Translations under genes and position numbers: made by a program
The notes under the pieces: generated by a model
What the model was told of the DNA's origin: nothing
The model's database searches: none
Seen by the model: the letters and a program-made list of their open reading frames with translations, nothing else
Shown here: in pieces, positions 1-10,559 of the stretch
Layout of the letters: every line of letters starts with the position of its first letter
How positions within the stretch are numbered: position 1 is the stretch's first letter
NCBI GenBank assembly: GCA_002917075.1
Contig: NTMA01000043.1
Coordinates: 1 to 64,000, forward strand
DNA from: Hawksworthiomyces lignivorus
Taxonomy: Eukaryota > Ascomycota > Sordariomycetes > Ophiostomatales > Ophiostomataceae
DNA: 64,000 nt
Reading direction: 5' to 3'

Positions 1-72
1 CTTGGGGGCCCATCGCGGGTCGAGGCAGGCAGGCTGCCGTAGATCCCCATCAGAGCCCTGCCAGCGCCTCTG

Positions 73-387
73 TCAGATAGTCAGGGTGCGAGCCTCGTCC
101 CAGGGGCCTAGGATGAGGTCGTGTTTTAAAAAGGGGTCTGGTGGGAGAGGGGGGGGACCGCCTCCTCGGTGTTTGCGGTAGACGTGCTGGCCGAAGGTCC
201 GTGATTTGGCCCTATAGTCCTCTCGGTTTAAGAAGGCGGCTTGCCTTTGGTTTAGATACAGGTCTAGCGGAGGCAGTGCGGCCTCTGTATACAGCAAGCG
301 TTCCGGGGTAGTCCGGTAGGCCCCGAGGGCCGTACGAAGGAGAGGGAGATAAAGAGGGCGTAAAGCCTTGACAGGGCCGACACGGTA
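73..387 (-). mobile_element. LINE (Tad-like non-LTR retrotransposon) ORF2 fragment
   Basis: The minus strand is open from about 387 to 73 and reads LRTALGAYRTTPERLLYTEA followed by a segment with PPLDLYLNQRQAAF. This matches the region just after the reverse transcriptase domain of fungal Tad1/I-type LINE polyproteins, where an L-G-A-(F/Y)-R-T-T-P block precedes an E-A-x-x-P-P-L block. A TAA lies in frame at the upstream end and a TGA at the downstream end, so only about 100 codons of the polyprotein survive. The fragment is GC-rich and shows no RIP damage, unlike the DNA a few hundred bases to its right. Assignment rests on remembered family motifs, not a search. Confidence 0.55.
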
Positions 388-541
388 TTACTACGGTGGA
401 TTCTTGGACCTACTGTTTACATAAACATCACTGTTATATAGGTTGAATTTTTCTGAATAGGAGGGTATAACTTACTAATCAGTAGGTTAGGATTTAATTT
501 AGTTATGACTTAAAATAGTATAGAGTGATTGGAAGGTTTGA

Positions 542-619
542 CTACCCTCGACGTCTGTCTACCCTCGACGTCTGTCTACCCTCGACGTCTGTCTACCCTC
601 GACGTTTGTCTACCCTCGA
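542..619 (+). repeat. 17-bp tandem repeat, about 4.5 copies
   Basis: The unit CTACCCTCGACGTCTGT occurs at 542, 559, 576 and 593 (the last with one T for C), followed by a partial fifth copy. The array ends in the 12-bp perfect palindrome ACCCTCGAGGGT at 612-623. It lies at the junction between the GC-rich LINE fragment and the AT-rich block and overlaps one end of the dispersed element at 605-804. No function is evident. Confidence 0.9.
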
Positions 620-804
620 GGGTGTTTTGGTGTAGACCGTTGGGTTGACAGAGAGTATTGTCATAATAGTGAGTCGATTTTTGATTATTTCCCATACAAG
701 AATAGTTTTACGGAAAAATAATTTTGTGAGTACCCTGACCTTTTCCAAACCTCTGAGTACCAAGACGACGGTGGGACTACGAGAAGTAGAAAATTCTCTT
801 CTCA
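605..804 (-). repeat. Dispersed element, copy 1 (second copy near 57.6 kb)
   Basis: Read on the minus strand, this stretch parallels 57552-57745 on the plus strand. A 24-base block is identical (781-804 and 57572-57595), and further matches recur in the same order, including CCCATACAA, CGACTCAC and CCCAACGGTC. The identical block is itself an imperfect hairpin, GAGAAG/CTTCTC around AGAA/TTCT. The two copies are diverged with indels. Element class is unknown; it could be a decayed LTR, a MITE or the tail of a larger transposon. Confidence 0.6.
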
Positions 805-2194
805 ACAGTTCTACATTGGTCCCTATAGTTATACTGGTTAGTTAGTTATTGAATTTAAAAGTTTGGTGTCAAATTTGACTATATTATAGGACCTTACAGG
901 CCCTACATACTCCATAAGACCCCAGTCAATTAGTGTTTACTCTACTATGACCTGTTGTTCTACAATACGGTGAGGTGTTGTAACTCAACAATAAAATATA
1001 TATAACTCGTAAATTTAACACGATTATAATATAAAACTATAATAAATCGAAGACAATTTATTAATCAATAAAGTCTTATAATATTTGTTTTTAATAAATT
1101 TGAAAGTTTAAACTAACTTTTTGTATATGAAATATATATTTCGAAATAAAATCGAATACGTTTCGGAAAATACATTAACGTTAATAAAAACGACCAAAAA
1201 GTCTATAAAATCACTAAAAATAAAATCTATATATTAAAAAATATTAATAACCTTAACTCAATAATGATGATTAATTGAGAAAAAAATAAAAACTTATAAT
1301 ATAACACGAGACTTTTTTTTTAAATTAATATAAATTTGACATTAAGTTACGTTTTAATATATATATTCGAATTATATACAAAAACCACCCGAAACGGTGG
1401 TTTGATTAATTACGAAACGAAAATAAAATATAAAAAAAATTATATTAAAATAAAATTAAATAAGTACTAAGAACGAATCGTTATTTACGACTTTTTTATT
1501 ATTATTAAAATTATTATCGTTAATGTTATTAATTTATATTAAGTCTTCTTTTTCGTTCGATTTAATCACGAGAATCTACTAACCTTTATTCGTAAAGGTA
1601 TCGGTATTAGACGAGGTAAAAGAACTAATATTAAAAGTCGTAACAGAAACGAGAAAATTACCAAAATCGAATATATTTTACGACTTTGTCGAAATAAATT
1701 TTTAGATAAAATAAAAATTGTACTAAAAAAATTAATAAATTAATACGACTATATCGAATTAAAATCGATATATTAATAATAATATTATAAAATAAAAATA
1801 TATCGAAAAACGTATTTTAAAAACTTATCAAAATAAAATAAAAAAGATTTAAAAAAAAAAAACTTTAAAGATAAAAAAAAACAAAATATTTATATATTGA
1901 ATAAAAATCGATTTCGTAGTTTTAAAATAATTAACGAATATTAATTAATTAATCTTATAATTTATTATTGTAATAATCTCGAATAAACGTCGAATATATA
2001 CAAAAACGTATTAAAGACTTTTAATATTATTTAATTCGACTAAATTAACGTTATTTACTTTTATTTATTAAAACGACTTAAAAGTTCATTGTCAATAAAT
2101 CGAGTTAAACACACTTTTTATTTACGATCAAATCATCGTATAAACCCAATCTCGTCAACAATTCAAAGACAAATCGTTTCGAAGAAAGGATAAT

Positions 2195-2512
2195 TGTTAT
2201 AAACAATTATAGGGCCGAACAACTAAAGAGTACGTAATAAAACACGAAAGGGACAAGTGTAGAGACCGTGAACATTGGCCGCGAGCCCTCTATAAAATTA
2301 TTATAAATAACGTTCGAGTCGTTTGGGGACCTTAATTGAAACTTGGAACCTTAAGGTTTAGTCTTGTGAATAATCTCTTAGTTAGTTTTTGTTAAGAATT
2401 TATCTTTATTCTTTGTGTTTTTTCACTTGATTTATCGTACTCTCTAATAGTCTTTGTTAAGAATTTACTTTTATTCTTTGTGTTTTATTACTTAATTTAC
2501 CGTATTCCTTAA
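2195..2512 (+). repeat. LTR copy A with a duplicated 3-prime end
   Basis: The LTR runs from TGTTATA at 2195 to about 2450. Its last 60 bases, beginning near TTTGTTAAGAAT, are then repeated in tandem to about 2512. Relative to the inverted copy at 7898-8147 nearly all differences are C-to-T or G-to-A transitions, as RIP would produce. Confidence 0.65.
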
Positions 2513-2513
2513 T

Positions 2514-2735
2514 AGGAACCCTTTGAAGTAGAAACCATCGTTTAATTAAGTAAAGATATTATTATATAAAATAAGATAGTCTGAGTAGTAATAGTTATAA
2601 TAGTTAAATAAAGGAAATTATATTAATAGTGAGTAAGATTATATTTGTAATGTATTTTCCTCGATTTGATTTGTTAAGTTATATATTGGTATACGTTCGT
2701 TCCGTTTGAGCCACCGTAATACGAGACGGGTCGTT
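2514..2735. repeat. 220-bp direct repeat, unit 1
   Basis: This segment is repeated at 2843-3066 in the same orientation. Shared landmarks in order include AACCCT, CGTTTAATTAA, GATATTAT, ACAGTCT-like and AGTTATA-type blocks, CCACCGTAATACGAGACGGG against ATCACCATAATACGGGACGG, and GGGCCGT near the end. Differences are mostly transitions. Unit 1 is more AT-rich than unit 2. It could be a pair of solo LTRs of a second element in the minus orientation, which is inference only. Confidence 0.7.
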
Positions 2736-2842
2736 GTAATAATAATAATAGTAATTATAAAAGAAATAAAAAAGATTACAATGATAATAAGTAAAGTTTA
2801 ATCGTATTTATTAATCAATCTTGATTATTTACGTCTAATTTA

Positions 2843-3066
2843 GGTACAACCCTCTGGGACAAAAACTACCGTTTAATTAAATAAGGATATTATCATATAT
2901 AATGAGACAGTCTAAGTAGTAGTAATAGTAGTAGTTAAATAAAGAAAACTACAATAGTGGTGAGTAGAGCTACGTCTGTGACGTATCCTTCTCGAGTTAA
3001 TCTACCAAGTTATACGTTGGTACACGTCCGCTCCGTTCAAATCACCATAATACGGGACGGGCCGTC
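2843..3066. repeat. 220-bp direct repeat, unit 2
   Basis: Less mutated partner of 2514-2735, about 330 bp downstream. It ends in the short inverted repeat GGGCCGTCGGCCCT. On the minus strand the sequence would begin near TAGGAGGGCCG and end near GGTTGTACC, which resembles the termini of copia-type LTRs, but no primer-binding site or coding region confirms that. Confidence 0.65.
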
Positions 3067-6000
3067 GGCCCTCCTACGTTTAGGTAATAATTTAGGTTAG
3101 TCGGAGTTTGGGGCTATATTATTTAACATAGAACTTTATTATAATATAATGACGATAATCAAATGTAATTGTAAATAATGTAGTTTATAGTTTAAAATAA
3201 AACCCAATAATTCTTCTGATTTAAGAGTATAGTTTATTATTAATTAACGTATAAATTTAAGTTTGGTTTTATATATAATAAAAATATTAATATAAAGTTA
3301 AATATATTAATAACGATATAAAAATAATTATTTTATTTTTTTTAAATTTTAAAGTTAGTTTCTTAATTGTTTTTTTCGACGTAAAAATATAATATATTAA
3401 AGACGATTAAACTTTAAATCGTTATCGTACAAACGATATATATTTAAAAAAAATATGTATATAATTTTATATTTTATTATAAGTTTCGTAAAAAATAAGT
3501 TTTATATTTTAAACTTTTTAATAAATGAATAATATATAGTAAAGATTAATTTTTATCAAATTAAATATCAAAAAAATCGAGTTTTTATAAATAATGATAA
3601 AATAATATCGACGTTTAATCGAAAAGTTTCGATAAAAGTTTATTATAATTAATAAAAATAAAAAACTTATTTTTCGTTAATGTAAAAACGACATTTTTAA
3701 TTTATATTTATTAAATAACAATATCTACCATTAAATGAAAATAATTATACTGTAATTATATTATTTTATTTATAATTAATAATTAATATTATCGAAAAAG
3801 TTTATTATAATAATTTTAAATATACTTTTAATATTTTAAATAAAAATAAAATAAAAAAATAAATCGATAATAAATTATTTTTAAAAATATTTTAACGATA
3901 ATTAGTCGTACCGGAGTAATTTATCGTTCAACATTAATTTTATAATATAATTAATAAAATAATTATAAATTTATATTATTCATTAATCGAAGAGACGTAA
4001 AAACAAAATATATAGATTAATTAATAATAATCAATATTATTAAATATATAAAATATATTTAATTGAAATAAGAGACTTTATCGTCGGTTATTTATATTAT
4101 AAATAAATTATCGATTATTAAATACGTTATTAATTTCCTGAACCGACTCTGATAAATTTCTTATTCGATTTTCGAGAAAACGTAATTATTTTCGAGAATT
4201 TTCGTAAATCGATAAACCATTATAATGTCAATAATTTTATCTATCGTATTTAATAATATTACGAGACTTCGGATTGAGAAATAATAACAATTATAAAGTC
4301 TTTTAAATATTAAAGATAATACTTTAAAAGAAGTTGATATTTTGTAAAAGTGTTATCGGTTTATATTAATTTTTAAAAGTTTATAAAAAAAATAAATAAT
4401 ATATATATTTATTTTCATTCTAATTTAAAATATTTTATCGACTAAAAAAACAAACTCTACCGAGACGTCGTCGTAACGACCGGAATACAAGTCTCCATTA
4501 AAGGATATTGTAAAGAAGTTTTTCAGATTTCTAGAATAAAATAATATCTTTAAATAAATATTAGTTTAATAAATACCTTAAGTAAAAATTAAATAAATTA
4601 TGGTTGTAAAAAATCAAATACAAGATTAAAAAAATAAATAATCCTAAAACTTTAAATACTTTTAAAAACTAGAAACCTTTTATGGACAAAAAGTATAATA
4701 AAATATCTTTATAAATAAAATAACATTAAATTTATTACTTAAAGTCGTTTTCTTAATAATTAAAAATAATAATTACATTATAACTATAACGTGAATAAAA
4801 CAATTACTCAAAATAACTTACCCCGAAAAAATTAATTTAAATAATAATTATTAAAGAAAGTCTATAAAGATTCTCGGTATTAATATTATTATTAAAAATA
4901 ATTTAAACTTTATAAATAAGTAACGAAGTACTATTAGGATATATATGTCAGAGAACCTCTGAGACGTTTAATATACGTTAGTGTGAGGGAATATTAATAC
5001 GTTGTGTTAATATTGACGATCTTTTTGGATTATTGACACAGTTGGTAAACTCTTACACCAATCGCAATAAGTATATAGTATAAAATAATTGTTATCAAGA
5101 AGAGAGAAATAATATCAAAGTAAAGTATTAACCTTTAAAGTCACTTATAATATAAAACCGACTATTTATGTTAAAAAAAGAATATAACGAGAGATCTTTA
5201 AATTATACTATAATAATTTTAACGTAGAATACTTTAGACAATATAAGATTAAAAAACTAATTAAAAGAAAGTTTTATTAATATAATATAATCGTTACGAT
5301 TAATAAATATATTAATATATACGTAATTTATTAATATATTATAATAAAATATTATAAATTACATAATAAATTATTACAAATATAAAACAACACTTAATAA
5401 GTAAATATAATATTTATAATTATCAATAAATACTCTTTATTTTATTTATAATTATTATCAATAAATTAACGAATTTAATATATAAAAAGATAAAAACTTA
5501 ATATAGATTAATATTAAATATTATATTAAATTATAATAATATATTTATAAATAAATATTAAAAGATATTTTATTACGTTTTCTATATTTAATATTAACTA
5601 TTTATAATATTTCATTTATGATTAAACGGTTAACCGAAATATATTAATTAAATATTAAATATTATTCATAAAATTTTATAAATCTAAAATAAATAAATTA
5701 GTTATATTTATTTTCAAAAATAAAGTTTATATATAATAATATAATTAATAAGTGATAAAGAAAGATATATGATATATATAATATAATTAAAGACTATAAA
5801 AGAATCAAAAAATTAAAAAATTTTAATTAATTTCTTATTTTGTAAAATGATATAAACATTTTACTTAAATATTAAAAAAATAATATAACGTCGTTATAAT
5901 TAAAACATATAAAAGTTTTTTTTAAATTTTTACAATAACTCGTATAAAATAATATTAAATATACATTAACCGATATTGTAAGTCATCGATTATATTAAAA

Positions 6001-6585
6001 AATATTATTTTTTTAATTTATATTTTATATAATTCGTTATTCAAATATAAATAAATTAAATTAATAAAATTAAAATTAAAAAAACAATAAATAATCGATT
6101 TATTATTAAAAGTTACCCGACAATAATTATTAATTAATTAATTTATATATATATATCTAATTTTTACTAATATAACATACTAAATTAATATAACGTTATA
6201 TTTCGAATTTTCAAATTATAAATAATAACGATAAACTTATTATAAAATTATAATTCCGATTATGTTAAAATTTATATTTAGACCCCGGTCGCAAAATCGT
6301 TAAATATATTACGTAATTATAATTTAAAAAAAAACTTTTTAATTTATAATAAAAACTAAGATTTTTAAAAATAATTCGTCGTTATTATTTTAAAAAATAA
6401 CAAATTTATTTTCTAAATTATTAAAAAAAATGATTGCAATTGTTATAATTATTAAATAATATATTATCGTCGTTAATATAATTGTAATCGATATAGTTAT
6501 TATTATTTCTCAAAAAATTAATAAGAAAAGTTAAAATTATTTAAGAAGAAACTTAATAAAAAATATTATTAAAAATTATAAAAAT

Positions 6586-6841
6586 TATTATAAAACAATC
6601 ATAGAGCCGAGTAGCCAAAGAGTACGTGATAAAACACGAAAGGGACAAGTGTGAGGACCGCGAACATTGGCCGCGAGCCTTTTACGAAACTGTTATAAAT
6701 ATCACTCGAGTCGTCTGAAGATCTTAATTGAAACTTAGAACCTTAAAGTTTAATTTTATGAATAATCTTTTAATTAGTCTTTGTTAAGAATCTATCTTTA
6801 TTCTTTGTACTTTCTTATTTAATTCATCGTATTCTTTAACA
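6586..6841 (+). repeat. LTR copy B
   Basis: Same sequence family and orientation as the LTR at 2195. Conserved stretches include AACACGAAAGGGACAAGTGT and ACATTGGCCGCGAGCC, and the copy ends near CGTATTCTTTAACA. With copy A it would bound a 4.65-kb element. Confidence 0.65.
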
Positions 6842-7897
6842 AAAATCGTAATAATAATAAAAATAATTATTATAATAAAATAACGAAATAATTATTTTGT
6901 AATATTAAAAATTTAAAAAAAAGGAATTTATTATTAATAATAAAATAATCGAGAAAATGAATAATAAATAATATAAAATTAAAAAAACAATTATTTAAAT
7001 AAATATAAATCTTTTTTTAAAAAAAATTTAATAAAAAAATTTAATTTAAATAATCTTTTAAAAAAATTTACTTTTAATTATTAGTGAATTATAACATTTT
7101 ATTGTATTATAAAACAATAAGTTATAATATAATAAGTATTAATTAATTAAGATTTTATAATATAAAGTTTATAAAACTTTATAATATAATTAAATTTAAT
7201 ATTAAATTTTTATATTTAATAATTAATTAATTAATATAACTATAAAGATTAATGTAAGATTATTAAAAGAAAAAGTTTTTATTTTTTATAATTTTATCGT
7301 CGTTTTAATACTTAAAATTTTAGAAAAAATTAAAATATTTACGAAATTATTTTTTTATAAAATTATTTTTATATAAAAAAATTCAAAAATCGATTTGTTA
7401 TTATAATACTCTTTATCAACTTAACGATTTATATCAAAATATTCTCGAAAGTAAATAAACGTCGAAGATAAATAAACGTTAAAAATAAATAAATATTAAA
7501 AATAAATAAATTTTTTAATTATTTTATATTATTTTAAATTATAATTATATCAAATTTGAATTTATTAATTAATAAATTATATTTTTTATTTAAAAAAATT
7601 CAATTTATATAATAATAATATTTATATATATAATAAATCTAAAAATCTATTATAATAATATTATATTAAATTTAACATTTATATATATTAAATTTTTATT
7701 AAATTTATTTTTATATTAATATTTAAAATTTATTCAACAAAATTTTTTTAATTATTATTTCGATAATTTTTTTTAATTATTTATTTAATTTTCGTCGTTT
7801 TTATATTTTTTATAATTTTACGAAATATTTTATATATATTTATTATACTCGTTAACTTTTTTAAATAATTCGAAAAAAAAATTTCAAAATTATTAAA

Positions 7898-8147
7898 AAG
7901 TACGATGAATTAAGTAAAAAAAACATAAAGAATAAAAGTAAATTCTTAACAAAGATTGACTGAGAGATTATTCACAAGACTGAACCTTAAGGTTCCAAGT
8001 TTCAATTAAGGTCCCCAGACGACTCGAGCGTTATTTATGACAGTTTCGTAAAGGGCTCGCGGCCAATGCTCGCGGTCCCCGCACTTGTCCCTTTCGTGTT
8101 TTATCACGAGTTTTTTGGCTGCTCGGCCCTGTGGTTGTTCTATAACA
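7898..8147 (-). repeat. LTR copy C, inverted and least mutated
   Basis: Reverse-complement copy of the LTR, running from TGTTATA (complement of 8147-8141) to near 7898. It retains CpA and TpG sites that are lost in copies A and B, for example GGACCGCGAGCATTGGCCGC. It marks the right-hand edge of the AT-rich block and is either a solo LTR or the remnant of a second, oppositely oriented insertion. Confidence 0.7.
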
Positions 8148-8150
8148 GTT

Positions 8151-8564
8151 GGTATATAAAGTATTATGTACTAGTGGGGCGTTAGTTGGTATGGTTACTG
8201 AAAATATACTCCAAATTGGATTGAAATTTAAAACCTCCCACTATAAGAAAAGTGTAATAAATCTTTCATATTAAATCCTTAATCTATAAGGTTTACTTTT
8301 ATATTCGTACTTATAGATAACCTTTGTTGAAAATTACCTCTATTTTACTATGTTTTTTTATATAATTCGGCGTACTTCCTAATATATACTTCTTGGCCCT
8401 CTACAGTCACAGTTTAGTGTCAACGGGTAGATTTATAACATAGTGTTTTTTCCTGTTGTTACATCTGTTATGTTTATATTAATATTGGTCATTACGCTTC
8501 AAGCTTAACTTTATATATTGAAGCCCCAAGTTATCAACGCTGGGTCGTCTACATAGAACCATAT
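8151..8564. other. Non-coding transition from the RIP block to genic DNA
   Basis: Moderately AT-rich sequence with no ORF of note. It is the downstream flank of the hydrolase gene at 8565. Nothing recognisable was seen in it. Confidence 0.6.
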
Positions 8565-9713
8565 TCAAATAAGATGACCTTCCCGATACGGAAATTTGTC
8601 TCTGAAATGGAGGGCGATTTCCTTCCGTGTTGCTACCCAGACGCCATCTTTAGATGCAATATGCTCAACGAAATCTTTCAGGGCTGTTGCACGACCTGGT
8701 TTGCCGCTGATGCGACAGTGGAGCGCGACTGTCATCATTCCCGGTGTTCCACTCTCACCTTCAGCATAAAGTGTGTCGAACGCATTCTTAAGATACTCCG
8801 AGAATGCGCCAACCGAGCCCCAACCATGAGGAGCACAGTATTTCAAATCATTGCAATCATAGCTATGACAGAAAGTTGTCAGACAGTGTCTTCAAAGGTG
8901 TTGGGAGTTGGGGCTGTCTTGCACTCACGTATACGGTATCATGAGCATCCCCTTTGGCGAGGGGGTTCCTTTCTCTGCCGGCACATCCACCCAGTACGGC
9001 AGATCGTCGGCATACGAATCACCCTCCCAGAGAAGTGGTGCCTGCAGCTCTTCGTGAACTTCGTGTACAAGAGCTTTCGAAAACGGCGATATACGACCGT
9101 AATACCACCCTACAGGGTACTCTCCGGTAAGTGTTTTCAAACATTGCATCTGTTGATGGATATAGGCTTTTTCTCTATCGGGTCCAACAGTATGATAGTC
9201 GATCCACCTGTATTGAATTAGCAAGATAACCCCGATCTTATCTCCTGGCATAATTTACACCATGCAAGATTACCTGTAACCATGCGAGGCAATCTCATGG
9301 CCACCGTCAAGAAAGCCTTTGACAACGTCTGGATTCTTCTCGAGAGCCATACCAACAGCGTAGATTGTAGCTGGGCAATTATGCTCCTCTAGGATGTTTA
9401 AGAGGCGCCACACGCCTCGTCGCGAGCCGTAGTCGTAGTCGCTCTCTACGTTGACTGCACGCTCGCCCATCCTGGGCGCAATATGAGCCTGCTCCCAGAG
9501 ATTATTTTCGGACTGGGAATCGCCATTTAGCGCGGTTCTCTCTGCACCCTCCTCGTAATTAATCACAAATGAAATGGCGATTTTGGCTCCATTTGGCCAT
9601 TGTGGGTTAGGCGGCCGGCGGCCAAATCCGACATGATCTCGGGGAAAGTCATATTTGGTAGCTTTAAGAGGATCTTTGTTTTCGGGAACTTCGAATTGCA
9701 TTTTGAAGGACAT
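8565..9713 (-). CDS. PuuE/polysaccharide-deacetylase-family hydrolase
   Basis: Three exons: 9713-9274, 9207-8929 and 8862-8565, separated by two 66-bp introns, giving 338 residues. The NodB-type deacetylase fold is shown by INYEEG (about residues 50-55), the ESDYDYGSRRG segment and HEIASHGYRWIDY, which spans the first splice junction and supplies the metal-binding His residues. Family knowledge: enzymes with NYEEG in place of the usual TFDD belong to the cytoplasmic PuuE allantoinase/HpPgdA branch. They hydrolyse C-N bonds in cyclic ureides, amides or N-acyl sugars rather than cell-wall chitin. No signal peptide or membrane segment is visible, so a cytosolic role is likely. It is divergently transcribed from the dioxygenase at 10560 with 846 bp between starts. 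The exact substrate cannot be read from sequence. Confidence 0.88.
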
Positions 9714-10559
9714 CTTATTGCTCTCGCATGAGGTTGTCTAAGATGCAGGAATAAAAGTGACAGGGGCCGTTGCAAAGATATGCAAACCAACCTAGTTGTT
9801 TATAAAGAAACTGCAAGGAATTTATATCTTATTAAAGAGAGCTAGCACAATGCCCTCATAGATCGTCTACTGGGTACAGCAAGTCCTTTTTATTGCGCCT
9901 TTGAATCACTCTGGAGATATGGTTGACGAAGAGACCATAAAAACTTCGGAGAGTCCCCCTTCTACATTGGCGAGCAGAGCTGTGCGGAGCCATGCTATCG
10001 CTAGAGCTTATCTTCAGAAAGCAACTACATAACAAGAACAGTCAAAAAACTGGCCGGGTTTAAGAAAAGAATGTTTAATTTCGGTTGTCGGTTGACTCTC
10101 ATCGTTTGTTGATCGCTTCGCACTTAAGCGACCAGCTCGCTTATGAGCCGTCGGGGACAATCTCGCCCAGACAGCCTCATGCTGTATGGTGTATTTTGTC
10201 AAACAGCTCGGCTACATTTCGCTGGACCGCTTGGATGAGGCCAAATAGAGGTGGTAGCATAAACCCTCCTTACTCGGCATGGCATAGTGAGAACGACTGC
10301 TCAATCCCCGATCGACCTTGACAGGAATGCGAGTGATAGTAGCTCTCCAGACACGAAGTCCCATTCCCCTTCACTCGACAATTAATACAAATTAAGCCGC
10401 TGCAGCACTTTGTCGATTGGTGTTTGTTTTGGGGAATCCCCATGATTCATACTGCCGCTTAAAACATTGAATCAGACTGTACTACAGCATTCAAGCAAAG
10501 CCTCGAACCCAGGTTACCTATCAGAAAAGATACCATATACTTCAACCTCAAAATCTACC
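9714..10559. promoter_or_regulatory. Shared divergent promoter region
   Basis: 846 bp separating the two divergent starts. HGATAR sites recognised by AreA/NIT2-type GATA factors are present at 9995-10000 and 10008-10013 (minus), 10334-10339 (plus) and 10518-10523 (minus). Two or three are expected by chance, so only the close pair at 9995/10008 is suggestive. Short ORFs here look spurious. Confidence 0.45.

Larger units (their letters stand above)
2195..6841 (+). mobile_element. Degraded LTR retrotransposon bounded by direct LTR copies
   Basis: Two same-orientation copies of an approximately 250-bp sequence start at 2195 (TGTTATAAACAATTATAGGG) and 6586 (TATTATAAAACAATCATAGA), 4391 bp apart. 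The less damaged third copy at 7898-8147 gives the original start as TGTTATAGAACAACCACAGG, so the TG end expected of an LTR is visible and the TA at 6586 is a RIP change. The interior (about 2451-6585) is AT-rich with no readable gag or pol. The element may be nested or rearranged, since a 220-bp duplication sits just inside the left LTR. Confidence 0.55.
400..8150. repeat. AT-rich, RIP-mutated transposon block
   Basis: Roughly 7.7 kb of strongly AT-rich DNA with no open reading frame of useful length on either strand. The remaining C and G sit mostly in CpG, while CpA and TpG are scarce. That is the footprint of repeat-induced point mutation, which converts CpA to TpA on both strands. The block contains an LTR-bounded element, an inverted LTR copy and a 220-bp duplicated segment, annotated separately. 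Coding content of the elements is destroyed beyond recognition by eye. Confidence 0.85.

Noticed and set aside
10470..10500. Possible tRNA B-box (GGGTTCGAGG on the minus strand)
   Set aside because: No A-box or acceptor-stem pairing at the right distance.
10467..10559. Upstream in-frame ATG for the dioxygenase
   Set aside because: Adds a low-complexity leader absent from the family; the 10560 ATG has better context.
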